Shown piece after piece: positions 14,682-21,127 of a stretch of DNA of 22,535 nt. The stretch comes from a virus. The notes below the pieces were generated by a model, which ran no database searches, was not told the DNA's origin, and was given only the letters and a program-made list of their open reading frames with translations. The stretch spans positions 1-22,535 of the IMG/VR virus record IMGVR_UViG_3300043331_000079; one strand, written 5' to 3'. Every line of letters starts with the position of its first letter. The stretch's first letter is position 1. Position numbers and translations under genes: made by a program.

Positions 14682-15821
14682 TCAGGTGTGCGCCGCGGCG
14701 TAGGACGACATGACCACGGCCGCGAAGTCGTGGTCGGTGCTGCTCTCCGTATACGTGGACTTCTTCAGCCCGGAGATGCAGCCGGCCTTAACGCCCAGCT
14801 TGTTGCCGTAGTCGAAACGCTGCTCGAACCAATCGTACGTCGACTGGTCGTGGCCGATGCCGAAGCCGGCAATGGCCGCCTGCGCCCCGCACAGCACAGC
14901 ACGGCGAGTGTTGCTGACCGCCAACCCGGTGGAGCTGCTCACACCCTTGGGGATGTGCGTGCTCTCGTGCAGGATGCAGCCGTTGTACTCGCCGAGCGCC
15001 CCGTTCAGGATCGGATTCTCGTCGCCCTGCCCGCCCTGCAGCCTGGAACGATGAATGTCGTACCAGAGGATCGGATGCGCGGTGTCGGAGCTCGACTTCG
15101 TGCGCAGGTCCGTCACCTGATACGGGTGCAAAAACACCACGAAGTAGGGCTTGCCGCCGACCATCACGGGACGGATAGGGTTCCTCCCGGTGCCGGTCTG
15201 GGCAACCTTGGCGTTCTCGATCGCCTTGTCGATCAGGATCAGCGAGAACACGTTGGAGGTCGTCAGCGACTGGTCCGCCGTCAGCCCGGAACCGGCGCGC
15301 ACGACACGGGTAGGCGCCGTGATCGTGTTGTGGCCGTTGTACTCCGAGCCGGTGGCATCGGTGTCGCTGCCGGCGGTGCCGGTGGTGTTGCCGGGGGTGA
15401 AGCCGCAGAGGTGATAGAACCCCCAGATGTCCCAGCGCTCGGCCCACCAGTCGGCGAGGCCCTGCATGCCCTCGTCCCGGAGCGAGAAGGTGACGCGCTG
15501 CTGCGTCATCTCGCCGGCGGAGCGGACAGCATGCCGGAGCTGGTTGATCTCCAGGCCCTGCACGAAGGTCGAGAGCGACTCCTCGTTGCCCTCCAGGGTC
15601 GTGTCGCCGACGACGCCGCGGCCCCTCAGCTGCTTGCGCAGCGTGACGTATATCTTGTCGCCACGCTGCCGGTTGGTCTCGTTCTTGACCGTGATGATGC
15701 TGTCTGTGCCGGAGCCCATGAAGCGCTTGAGGTAGGTCCTCTTCAGCGCCTCGCGGTCCAGCTTGCGACTCCAGAGCTTGACGCTCTCCGGGTCGTTGAG
15801 ATTGTAGGTCGTGTCTGCCAC
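14682..15821 (-). CDS. Major capsid protein, N4-gp56 family
   Basis: 379 residues from a GTG (15819-15821), with GAGGTG 7 nt upstream. The N-terminal half has the recognisable family pattern: SVKLWSRKLDREALKRTYLKRFMG (14-36), GDKIYVTLRKQLRGRGVVGDTTLEGNEE (54-81), a helix with EINQLRHAVRSAGEMTQQR (91-109), and WWAERWDIWGFYHLCGF (125-141). This is the N4-gp56-type (DUF4043) coat family, presumed HK97-fold, which builds the icosahedral shell. The gene stands behind the scaffold gene and before a decoration-protein candidate, as expected. It is the only gene in the operon with a long untranslated leader, suggesting that capsid expression is raised or separately controlled. Confidence 0.85.
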   Translation of the reverse strand: MADTTYNLNDPESVKLWSRKLDREALKRTYLKRFMGSGTDSIITVKNETNRQRGDKIYVTLRKQLRGRGVVGDTTLEGNEESLSTFVQGLEINQLRHAVRSAGEMTQQRVTFSLRDEGMQGLADWWAERWDIWGFYHLCGFTPGNTTGTAGSDTDATGSEYNGHNTITAPTRVVRAGSGLTADQSLTTSNVFSLILIDKAIENAKVAQTGTGRNPIRPVMVGGKPYFVVFLHPYQVTDLRTKSSSDTAHPILWYDIHRSRLQGGQGDENPILNGALGEYNGCILHESTHIPKGVSSSTGLAVSNTRRAVLCGAQAAIAGFGIGHDQSTYDWFEQRFDYGNKLGVKAGCISGLKKSTYTESSTDHDFAAVVMSSYAAAHT

Positions 15822-15828
15822 GTCGGCA

Positions 15829-15834
15829 CACCTC
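15829..15834 (-). promoter_or_regulatory. Ribosome binding site of the capsid gene
   Basis: GAGGTG on the minus strand, spaced 7 nt from the GTG start of the capsid gene. It decides this GTG as the start. It sits just downstream of a GC-rich hairpin. Confidence 0.7.
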
Positions 15835-15842
15835 GGGCGTGA

Positions 15843-15868
15843 CCCCGCGCGGCCTCAAACCGGCGGGG
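15843..15868 (-). promoter_or_regulatory. GC-rich hairpin upstream of the capsid ribosome binding site
   Basis: CCCCGC-G-CGG pairs with CCG-GCGGGG around a 7-nt loop: nine base pairs with one bulged G. It ends 8 nt before the GAGGTG ribosome binding site. There is no T-tract, so it is unlikely to be an intrinsic terminator. It could stabilise the 5' end of capsid mRNA or affect ribosome access; both are inference. Confidence 0.45.
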
Positions 15869-15883
15869 CTGTTGATGGGATCG

Positions 15884-15905
15884 GCGGTGTGCTTCGAATG
15901 ACGCC
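15884..15905. repeat. Imperfect direct repeat in capsid leader, copy 1
   Basis: Plus-strand blocks GCGGTGTG, TCGAATG and ACGCC in this order. The same three blocks recur about 83 nt away at 15967-16001, with extra bases between them. Both copies are in non-coding DNA. Confidence 0.5.
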
Positions 15906-15966
15906 TCGATGCGCGGGCGATGGTCTTCGCTTGCGGTGCGAGCCGGAGAACCGGGCCACCTTTGAC

Positions 15967-16001
15967 GCGGTGTGGCCAACTCGAATGCCGCGGATGACGC
16001 C
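15967..16001. repeat. Imperfect direct repeat in capsid leader, copy 2
   Basis: GCGGTGTG, six extra bases, TCGAATG, six extra bases, then ATGACGCC. The second insertion (CCGCGG) makes the left arm of the perfect hairpin, so copy 2 looks like copy 1 with two small insertions. Confidence 0.5.
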
Positions 16002-16008
16002 CCGCGGC
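15987..16008 (-). promoter_or_regulatory. Perfect 7-bp hairpin just after the 161-aa gene
   Basis: GCCGCGG and CCGCGGC form a perfect 7-bp stem with an 8-nt loop, 9 nt downstream of the TAG of the 161-residue gene on the minus strand. The following bases (ATTCGAGTT) are not a T-run, so termination would be weak or factor-dependent. An RNA-processing or mRNA 3'-end protection role is an alternative. Confidence 0.45.
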
Positions 16009-16017
16009 GCGGCGAAC

Positions 16018-16503
16018 CTACATCTGTGCGAGCCTGCGCCGCAGCTCCGCGATAGCGGCCTCGTGTCCAACTATCTGGCGTTCGATGCCGGCACGAGTAG
16101 CACGCGCCTCCGAGGCTGTCTGCGCTTCCAGACGCTCGCGCTCGGCAGCGTCGACAACCGTCCGATGCCGCCGGCCGGCCTGGTTCTTCAGCGCCACGTA
16201 CTCGTTCTCCAGCTGCGCCTTCACGGCGGCGTTGCCGTAGTAGTGCCAGGCAACCTCCACGTCGCCGGGCGCGCCTACCTCTGAGGTCGCGTGCAGCCAC
16301 TTGCGGAACGCCTCAGGCGTCAGCGGCGCCGGCCTCTGCACCACACAGCCGTCGTTGGCCGCCCGCAGCCGCACGAGGGCCTCCAGCTGCTCCGTCGCCG
16401 TGGGCGCGCGCTGCGGCTCTTCGGGCGCCTGCCGCGCCTGCTCGGCAAGGGCAACCTGCCGGGCCCGCCGGCTGGCCGGGTGTGGCGGCAGCGGTCCGGT
16501 CAT
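16018..16503 (-). CDS. Hypothetical protein between scaffold and capsid (161 aa)
   Basis: The start is placed at the ATG at 16501-16503, which overlaps the scaffold stop as ATGA; a start 33 nt further up lies inside the scaffold gene. Residues 1-45 are Pro/Arg/Ala/Gln-rich and probably disordered. Around residue 60 is DGCVVQRPAPLTPEAFRKWLHATSEVG, then EVAWHYYGNAAVKAQLENEYVALK. A charged helix, likely coiled coil, runs to the end (about 100-161, ending RRRLAQM). No enzymatic motif is visible and the family was not recognised. Its position between scaffold and coat suggests a head-assembly accessory, such as a second scaffold component or a minor capsid protein. Confidence 0.65.
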   Translation of the reverse strand: MTGPLPPHPASRRARQVALAEQARQAPEEPQRAPTATEQLEALVRLRAANDGCVVQRPAPLTPEAFRKWLHATSEVGAPGDVEVAWHYYGNAAVKAQLENEYVALKNQAGRRHRTVVDAAERERLEAQTASEARATRAGIERQIVGHEAAIAELRRRLAQM

Positions 16504-17498
16504 CCCAGCTTGCCCGCGCGCGCCATCTGGTCCCATATCTTGTCCGCCATCTCCGGGTCTTCGATGAACAGATCGGCGAGGTCGGCCACCGACAGGTCCT
16601 CCGCGCCCTTGCGCCCCGAGCTGCCGCCAGAGATGCTCACCGCCGCCTTCTGCCCGCGCTTGGCCGTATCCAGCTGAGCCTTGGCCTGCTCCGCCAGCGA
16701 CTTGCCGTTCTGCCCCGCCGGCACCTTGCCAGCCGCCTTGGGCATGTAGCCGCGGCCCTTGGCGACCTCGTAATAGAACTGAGCCGGCGGGATGCCTAGC
16801 GCCAGCGCCTGCCGCGTCACCTGATCAGCGTCGTTCGCAAAGATAGCGTTCTTCAGGTCGGCCACGCTGCGGAAGCCCTGCTGCTGCGCGATATGCTGCG
16901 CCACCTGGCTATCGTCGGGGTACATAAGGTTGAGCTCGGCGACCCGCGTTGCCCGGATGTGCTGGATCGCGTCGTCGTAATCGGCCTTGTGCGCCTGTGA
17001 GGCCGGGTTGCGGATATCGCGCTCGGAGTGCTCGATCAGCGCGTCGATCTGCTGGCGCTCATGCAGCGCCTGCACGTCCTGCGTGGCGTGCTGGCTGCCC
17101 TGGCGCGCCTCGGTCAGCGCCGCCTCCAGCTGCCCGATGCGGCCCTCGAAGTACCCGATCGGATCCTCCTCCTTGGCCGGCAGCGCCGGCTTGTCGTCCT
17201 TCTTCGGATCCGGCTCGCGGGTGCGTGACTGCTCGATGACGCGCATGAGCTGGGCAAAGCGCTCGTCGGACGCCTTCTGCTGGGCCCGGGCCTCGCGCAA
17301 GGCGCGCTGCACGTTCTCATGCTCGGAGAACGGCACGTGCTCGGGCTTGGGGGGCTCCGGCTCTGCTGCAGGCGCTTGCGGCTCCGGCTCGGCGCCGGGC
17401 TCGGCAACCGGCGCGGCCTCTATGCCGAGCTCATTGCGCAGGTCCTCGTATTTGCCGGCATCTGGATCGGCTGCCGGTGTAGTCGTCACATCGCCCAT
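16500..17498 (-). CDS. Scaffolding protein
   Basis: 332 residues, close to the 303 of P22 scaffold. The ATG at 17496-17498 has GAGGAAGG just upstream, and the previous stop is 7 nt away. The N-terminal 65 residues are acidic and Pro/Ala-rich (repeated PEPE/AEPE). A long Gln/Glu/Arg-rich helical region, predicted coiled coil, runs from about 60 to 160. A helical middle (FRSVADLKNAIFANDADQV) and a short C-terminal helical pair (LSVADLADLFIEDPEMADKIWDQMA) follow. Low hydrophobicity, high charge and placement just before the coat gene are typical of an internal scaffold that directs procapsid assembly and then leaves. Assignment is by composition and order rather than a specific motif. Confidence 0.75.
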   Translation of the reverse strand: MGDVTTTPAADPDAGKYEDLRNELGIEAAPVAEPGAEPEPQAPAAEPEPPKPEHVPFSEHENVQRALREARAQQKASDERFAQLMRVIEQSRTREPDPKKDDKPALPAKEEDPIGYFEGRIGQLEAALTEARQGSQHATQDVQALHERQQIDALIEHSERDIRNPASQAHKADYDDAIQHIRATRVAELNLMYPDDSQVAQHIAQQQGFRSVADLKNAIFANDADQVTRQALALGIPPAQFYYEVAKGRGYMPKAAGKVPAGQNGKSLAEQAKAQLDTAKRGQKAAVSISGGSSGRKGAEDLSVADLADLFIEDPEMADKIWDQMARAGKLG

Positions 17499-17505
17499 GC
17501 CTTCC

Positions 17506-18723
17506 TCAGCTCATCTTGGCCCGCCAGCCCTGCTTGCGCAGCGCGCCGACAGCGGCCCTGAAACGCCTCTCGTACCCGTATGCCCCGCTGCGGGAGACGC
17601 GCCGCAGCTCGCGCAGCTCCTCCTCGTCGGCACGCAGGGCGGCCTGTACAGCGCGTGCGTCACGTCCGGCGAGAGCCGCCTGAACGCGCGCCGCCTCTGC
17701 CGCTCTGCGTGCGTCGTCCTCGTCCTGCAGGCGACGAATGGCGGCCTGCAGCTGCATGTCGAGCACACGCTGCTGCTCGGCCGCGACGGCGGCAAGACGG
17801 GCCTCTTCGGCGCGCTTCTGCCGGAGGTCCTCGCGGCGTGCCGCGACCTCCAACTCGTACGCGCGCGCCCGCTCCGCCTCCAGCTTCTTCGCCCGCTCGC
17901 GCCATTCGGCGTCGATCTCATCGAGCCACTGCTCGAAATAGGACTGCCACCACCAAGGTAGCGTACGCTTGGGCTGCTTGTGCCCGCCGCCGCCGTCGAC
18001 ACTGTCGGCAAAGACCAGCAGGCGCTCCACGCGGCCCTGCAGAAACGCTATCGCGAGCTGGGCAGATTCAATCTGCTCATCGGTCCACCCATGCCCCATA
18101 ACGGCGCCGTGGAACCGCACGTTGGGCTTGTTGCCGATGCCTATGCCGGTTCCTGCCGTGCTGGCCGTGCCGGCATCGCCGGTATCGTAATCGCCGTCGT
18201 CTACGGCAAGCCGGCTCGCTGCGCCGGAATGCCGCTCGGTAACCACGAAATCCACATCCTGGTCCGGGATCGGCCGAGTCACGTCACCTTCCACGCCGGA
18301 GAAGATGCGCACCTCGTCGGTCTGCTCGAAATAGAGCTGCCCGTTGATACTGGCCGTGTCCCGGAACAGCCGGCCGACGTTGTCGGTGGACAGCCGCCGC
18401 CAGCCCGACACACGGTCAAGGGGCTGATCGAACGTCTCGGCAAAGGTCACCTGCACCGCGTCGTCGACGCCGTCGAACTCCACCCACTGCACGCCACCGC
18501 TGGCCTGATAAATGGGACGGCTGCCGGCCACCGACTGCGCAAGCGCGCCACCGTCGGAGCCGAGCCCGGCAATGAATCCGACCGTACCACCGACCGCCAC
18601 ATTACCCAGGCCAGCATCCGTAGGCCCGATGTTGCCAGCAGTAGGAAGCCACAGCCCGACCGGATCGAGCGCCAGCAATTCCGCCACCGGGTCGTAGTCG
18701 CTCGGGACCGGACCGAACGGCAT
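17506..18723 (-). CDS. LamG/concanavalin-like domain plus long coiled coil (405 aa)
   Basis: The ATG overlaps the portal stop as TGATG, with GAAGG 7 nt upstream. Residues about 15-235 read as a LamG/concanavalin-A-like jelly roll: QASGGVQWVEFDGVDDAVQV (73-92), alternating strands such as INGQLYFEQTDEVRIFSG, and the typical closing helix WTDEQIESAQLAIAFLQGRVERLL (213-236). A Gly-rich hinge (DGGGG near 243-247) and a Trp-rich patch (LPWWWQSYFEQWLDE) follow. Residues about 265-385 are one long Ala/Arg/Glu helix, almost certainly coiled coil, with a basic C-terminus. LamG folds often bind carbohydrate or proteins. Between portal and scaffold this could be a minor head or neck protein. The specific role is unknown. 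Confidence 0.7.
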   Translation of the reverse strand: MPFGPVPSDYDPVAELLALDPVGLWLPTAGNIGPTDAGLGNVAVGGTVGFIAGLGSDGGALAQSVAGSRPIYQASGGVQWVEFDGVDDAVQVTFAETFDQPLDRVSGWRRLSTDNVGRLFRDTASINGQLYFEQTDEVRIFSGVEGDVTRPIPDQDVDFVVTERHSGAASRLAVDDGDYDTGDAGTASTAGTGIGIGNKPNVRFHGAVMGHGWTDEQIESAQLAIAFLQGRVERLLVFADSVDGGGGHKQPKRTLPWWWQSYFEQWLDEIDAEWRERAKKLEAERARAYELEVAARREDLRQKRAEEARLAAVAAEQQRVLDMQLQAAIRRLQDEDDARRAAEAARVQAALAGRDARAVQAALRADEEELRELRRVSRSGAYGYERRFRAAVGALRKQGWRAKMS

Positions 18724-20885
18724 CAGGCAGCCTTCGCCGGCCGCTTCGGCGCCGCTCTGGCCTTGGCCATGGCCGCGGCTACCGCCTGCTCGTCCTTCGC
18801 CCGCTGCGCATCCAGCTTCTGCTCGTCAGCCTGGGCCTGCGTGGCGGCCTTCTGCTGCGCCATGGCCATGTCGGCGTCGATCTTCGCGTAGGTGGCCTCG
18901 ATATCCAGCCGGCCCTTCTCGCGCTGGATCTGCAGGTCGACCGCGGCCTTGCGCATCTCGATCTGCGCCTTCTCGCGCTCGATCGCCAGCTCCTGCTCGG
19001 CCTTCTCGCGCTCCAGCGCGGCCTGCTGCTGCTGCGCCTGGGCATCCATCTCCAGCTCGGCCTTCCTCGCCTCTAGCTGCGCCTGCACCTTCATCATCTC
19101 GGGATCGGGAGGCGGCGGCTCCTGCGCCTTCTGCGCCAGCATCTGCCCGATCTCGGCCGACACGCTGGACGGCAGCGGGCTGTACTCCAAGATCTTCGCC
19201 CATACCTCGATCGGCACGTTCAGCTTGGCCAGCATCGGCAGCATGGCCTGGATCATCAGCCAGGTCTGCTCCTTCTGGTTCGGCGACATGGGCGCCTCGT
19301 CGACAATCACGTCGTAGGTCGACACACCCGGCTCGCGCACCAGCGGCACGTACTGCATGGTGGCATCGCGGCCCTTGATGCGGACCAGCCGCCCGTCGGA
19401 AATGTAGTGCTGGATGAAGTAGAGACGGACGCGACCCTTCTCCTTGCGGTAGCGGCGCAGGCTATCGAAGAACACGGCCAGGATCGCATATCCGGCCTTC
19501 TTGCGCTGCGCCTCCAGCACGCCAGGCTGGTCGCGCTCGACTAGCCCCAGCAGCTCCATGTTGATGCCCGAGGTCTGGGGCATCATGTTGTGCACGAACT
19601 CCATCAGCCGCTCGGTGCCGGCCGGCCACACCACCTGCGGCCGTTCCTTCACCATCGCGTTCTGGCCCGAGAGCGCGCCGCGCTTCATCTCGATTGGCGC
19701 GCGCGGGTTCGACCAGTCCTCCAGGGCCTTGCGCGGGTTCGCGAAACTGTCCTGCTCGTACATGATACCGCCTTTCGCAGCGGTATTCAGGATGTCCAGT
19801 ATCTGCACGAAGAACTTGTTGCCCCACATCTGCGGGTCGATCATCGCCCTGACCGCACCGTAGAACGTGTTGGTGTTGCGATCACGTTTGCCGGTGATGC
19901 ACTTGAAGGTGAAAGCGCCGGCCTCGATCTCCGTCTTTTCCTCCAGAAACACCGAGCCGCAGATCACCGCCTGATAATACTTGCGGGTCTGGATCTCCAT
20001 CGCCTCGGGCGGCTTCATACCGTTGCTGATGAACATCGCGTTCACCTGCCGCAACTGTTGACGTGTCAACGTCGCGGCCTGGCCGGTCATCGGGTCGGCG
20101 ATGCGCCAGACCGGCTCCTCGTCCCACCACTGCACGTGGCGCACCCACACCTCACGCCGGTCGGCGCCGGCCTCCTTCCTGTGCGGCTCGTCCTCGCGCT
20201 CGTAGTCGTCCCGCGGCCCGGTCCAGCCCGTCGCGGGATCGTCCTGGCTGTTGCCTGCAATAGCCGTCGGCAGCTTCTTGCGCCACGCCGGCGGCAGGCT
20301 GTCCTTGTCGCGGTAACGCGCGCGGACGAGGCAGCGCGAGTTGCCCAGGTTGCGCTGGAAGGCGCCGTTGGGAACCGCCCACATCTCAAGCGGGTCTATG
20401 CGCTCGTCGACGATGCGGCCCTCGGGGTCGATGCTGTAGTCCATCCGCGTCTCGGTCCAGCCTAGCCCGCAGATCACCACGTCGCCGAAAGCGTCGCTCT
20501 CCTCGTCCTCGGTATCGGCTAGATCGCGTGACCACTCATCGGCAGCCGTGACGAGCTCGGACACCTGCACGTCGCCCTGCTCGCGCGGCATGTAGCGCAC
20601 TTCCTGCCGGTTCAGGATCTCCGCGCCTGTGACGGCGTCAACCATAGGCCCGACGCGGTTGAAGGTGACGGGCTGGCGCATCTGGTCGAGCAGCGCGGCC
20701 TTGTCCTCGCTGGTCCACTGGTCGCCGGCATGAAAGGCGTAAGAGCGGCGAGCCTCCTCGCGCCACTTCGACCAGTGGTTGCGCGCCTGGCGCTCCCACC
20801 TGCGGATGCGGCGGAGAAGGCTGTCGTCGGTACGGCCCGGGTCCGCCTCGGCGGTCTCGGGCTCGTCGGTGTCGTAGTCGGCCAC
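18723..20885 (-). CDS. Portal protein, P22-like
   Basis: 720 residues, against 725 for P22 gp1. The N-terminal region contains NHWSKWREEARRSYAFHAGDQW, VTFNRVGPMVDAVTGAEILNRQEVRY and DVVICGLGWTETRMDYSIDPEGRI, followed by PLEMWAVPNGAFQRNLGNSRCLVRARY. This is the signature arrangement of P22-type portal proteins (12-mers at the packaging vertex through which DNA enters and leaves). Residues about 590-700 form a very long Gln/Glu/Lys/Ala coiled coil, comparable to the extended barrel of the P22 portal. The start is a GTG at 20883-20885; no Shine-Dalgarno is seen before it. Initiation may be coupled to the 20-codon ORF ending 16 nt upstream or to the 62-codon gene. Confidence 0.85.
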   Translation of the reverse strand: MADYDTDEPETAEADPGRTDDSLLRRIRRWERQARNHWSKWREEARRSYAFHAGDQWTSEDKAALLDQMRQPVTFNRVGPMVDAVTGAEILNRQEVRYMPREQGDVQVSELVTAADEWSRDLADTEDEESDAFGDVVICGLGWTETRMDYSIDPEGRIVDERIDPLEMWAVPNGAFQRNLGNSRCLVRARYRDKDSLPPAWRKKLPTAIAGNSQDDPATGWTGPRDDYEREDEPHRKEAGADRREVWVRHVQWWDEEPVWRIADPMTGQAATLTRQQLRQVNAMFISNGMKPPEAMEIQTRKYYQAVICGSVFLEEKTEIEAGAFTFKCITGKRDRNTNTFYGAVRAMIDPQMWGNKFFVQILDILNTAAKGGIMYEQDSFANPRKALEDWSNPRAPIEMKRGALSGQNAMVKERPQVVWPAGTERLMEFVHNMMPQTSGINMELLGLVERDQPGVLEAQRKKAGYAILAVFFDSLRRYRKEKGRVRLYFIQHYISDGRLVRIKGRDATMQYVPLVREPGVSTYDVIVDEAPMSPNQKEQTWLMIQAMLPMLAKLNVPIEVWAKILEYSPLPSSVSAEIGQMLAQKAQEPPPPDPEMMKVQAQLEARKAELEMDAQAQQQQAALEREKAEQELAIEREKAQIEMRKAAVDLQIQREKGRLDIEATYAKIDADMAMAQQKAATQAQADEQKLDAQRAKDEQAVAAAMAKARAAPKRPAKAA

Positions 20886-20901
20886 GGCTCGACGTGCGGC
20901 G

Positions 20902-20964
20902 TCAGTAGCCGCCGCCAGGCCTAGGCTTCGGACGCGGCTTAGGTTTCGGTTTGCCTTTGGCCAT
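20902..20964 (-). CDS. 20-codon Lys/Arg-Pro repeat micro-protein
   Basis: ATG at 20962-20964 to TGA at 20902-20904, in a different frame from the end of the 62-codon gene and beyond its stop. The peptide begins MAKGKPKPKPRPKP, continues RPRP-like, and ends GGGY: an alternating basic-proline chain with a Gly-Tyr tail. AAGGA lies 8 nt upstream of the ATG, good spacing for a ribosome binding site. An alternating K/R-P pattern is unlikely to be maintained by chance in unused sequence, although the repeat could be low-complexity DNA. It could be a DNA- or RNA-binding peptide, a packaging accessory, or a leader controlling portal translation. Function unknown. Confidence 0.5.
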   Translation of the reverse strand: MAKGKPKPKPRPKPRPGGGY

Positions 20965-21127
20965 CGTACCAGTCCTTCAGCTTCGCCCTTGCGGTTGTCA
21001 TGTCACCCGCCGCCACGCGCACACCGTGACGCAGATAGAGCCCGTCCGGACGCTTCCAAGCCCCGATCACGCCCATCTGCCCGTCCGGGAGCACCACCGT
21101 GCTGATCTCCGGCTCTACGCTGCCCAC
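20939..21127 (-). CDS. Small conserved-looking protein between terminase and portal (62 aa)
   Basis: Starts at a GTG (21125-21127), 13 nt inside the end of the terminase gene. A near-perfect AGGAGG ribosome binding site sits 6 nt upstream, which fixes the start. The peptide has a short beta-rich part (EISTVVLPDGQMGVIGAWKRPDGLYLRHGVRV) followed by a helix (DMTTARAKLKDWYDGQ). It looks like a compact folded protein of about 60 residues, but no family was recognised. Position between terminase and portal suggests a packaging or head-vertex accessory. The TAA stop lies inside the 20-codon basic-proline ORF. Confidence 0.7.
   Translation of the reverse strand: MGSVEPEISTVVLPDGQMGVIGAWKRPDGLYLRHGVRVAAGDMTTARAKLKDWYDGQRQTET
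20973..20977 (-). promoter_or_regulatory. Shine-Dalgarno of the 20-codon ORF
   Basis: AAGGA on the minus strand, 8 nt before the ATG at 20962-20964. It lies inside the coding sequence of the 62-codon gene and is the main support for translation of the micro-ORF. Confidence 0.5.

Larger units (their letters stand above)
15822..16017 (-). other. Capsid-gene leader region (non-coding, 196 nt)
   Basis: The largest gap in the minus-strand operon. It carries a GAGGTG ribosome binding site for the capsid gene, two hairpins and an imperfect direct repeat (listed separately). The small frame at 15855-16070 through it is Arg/Ser/Pro-rich and looks like noise. No clear sigma-70 -35/-10 pair was found, so a phage-specific late promoter or processing site is the more likely content. 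Confidence 0.5.

Noticed and set aside
14604-15842. Plus-strand open frame of 412 codons
   Set aside because: Antisense to the major capsid gene. The coat frame carries a known family signature and a good ribosome binding site; this one does not.
15843-16008. Hairpins as intrinsic terminators
   Set aside because: Neither stem is followed by a T-run on the minus strand, so classical Rho-independent termination is not supported.
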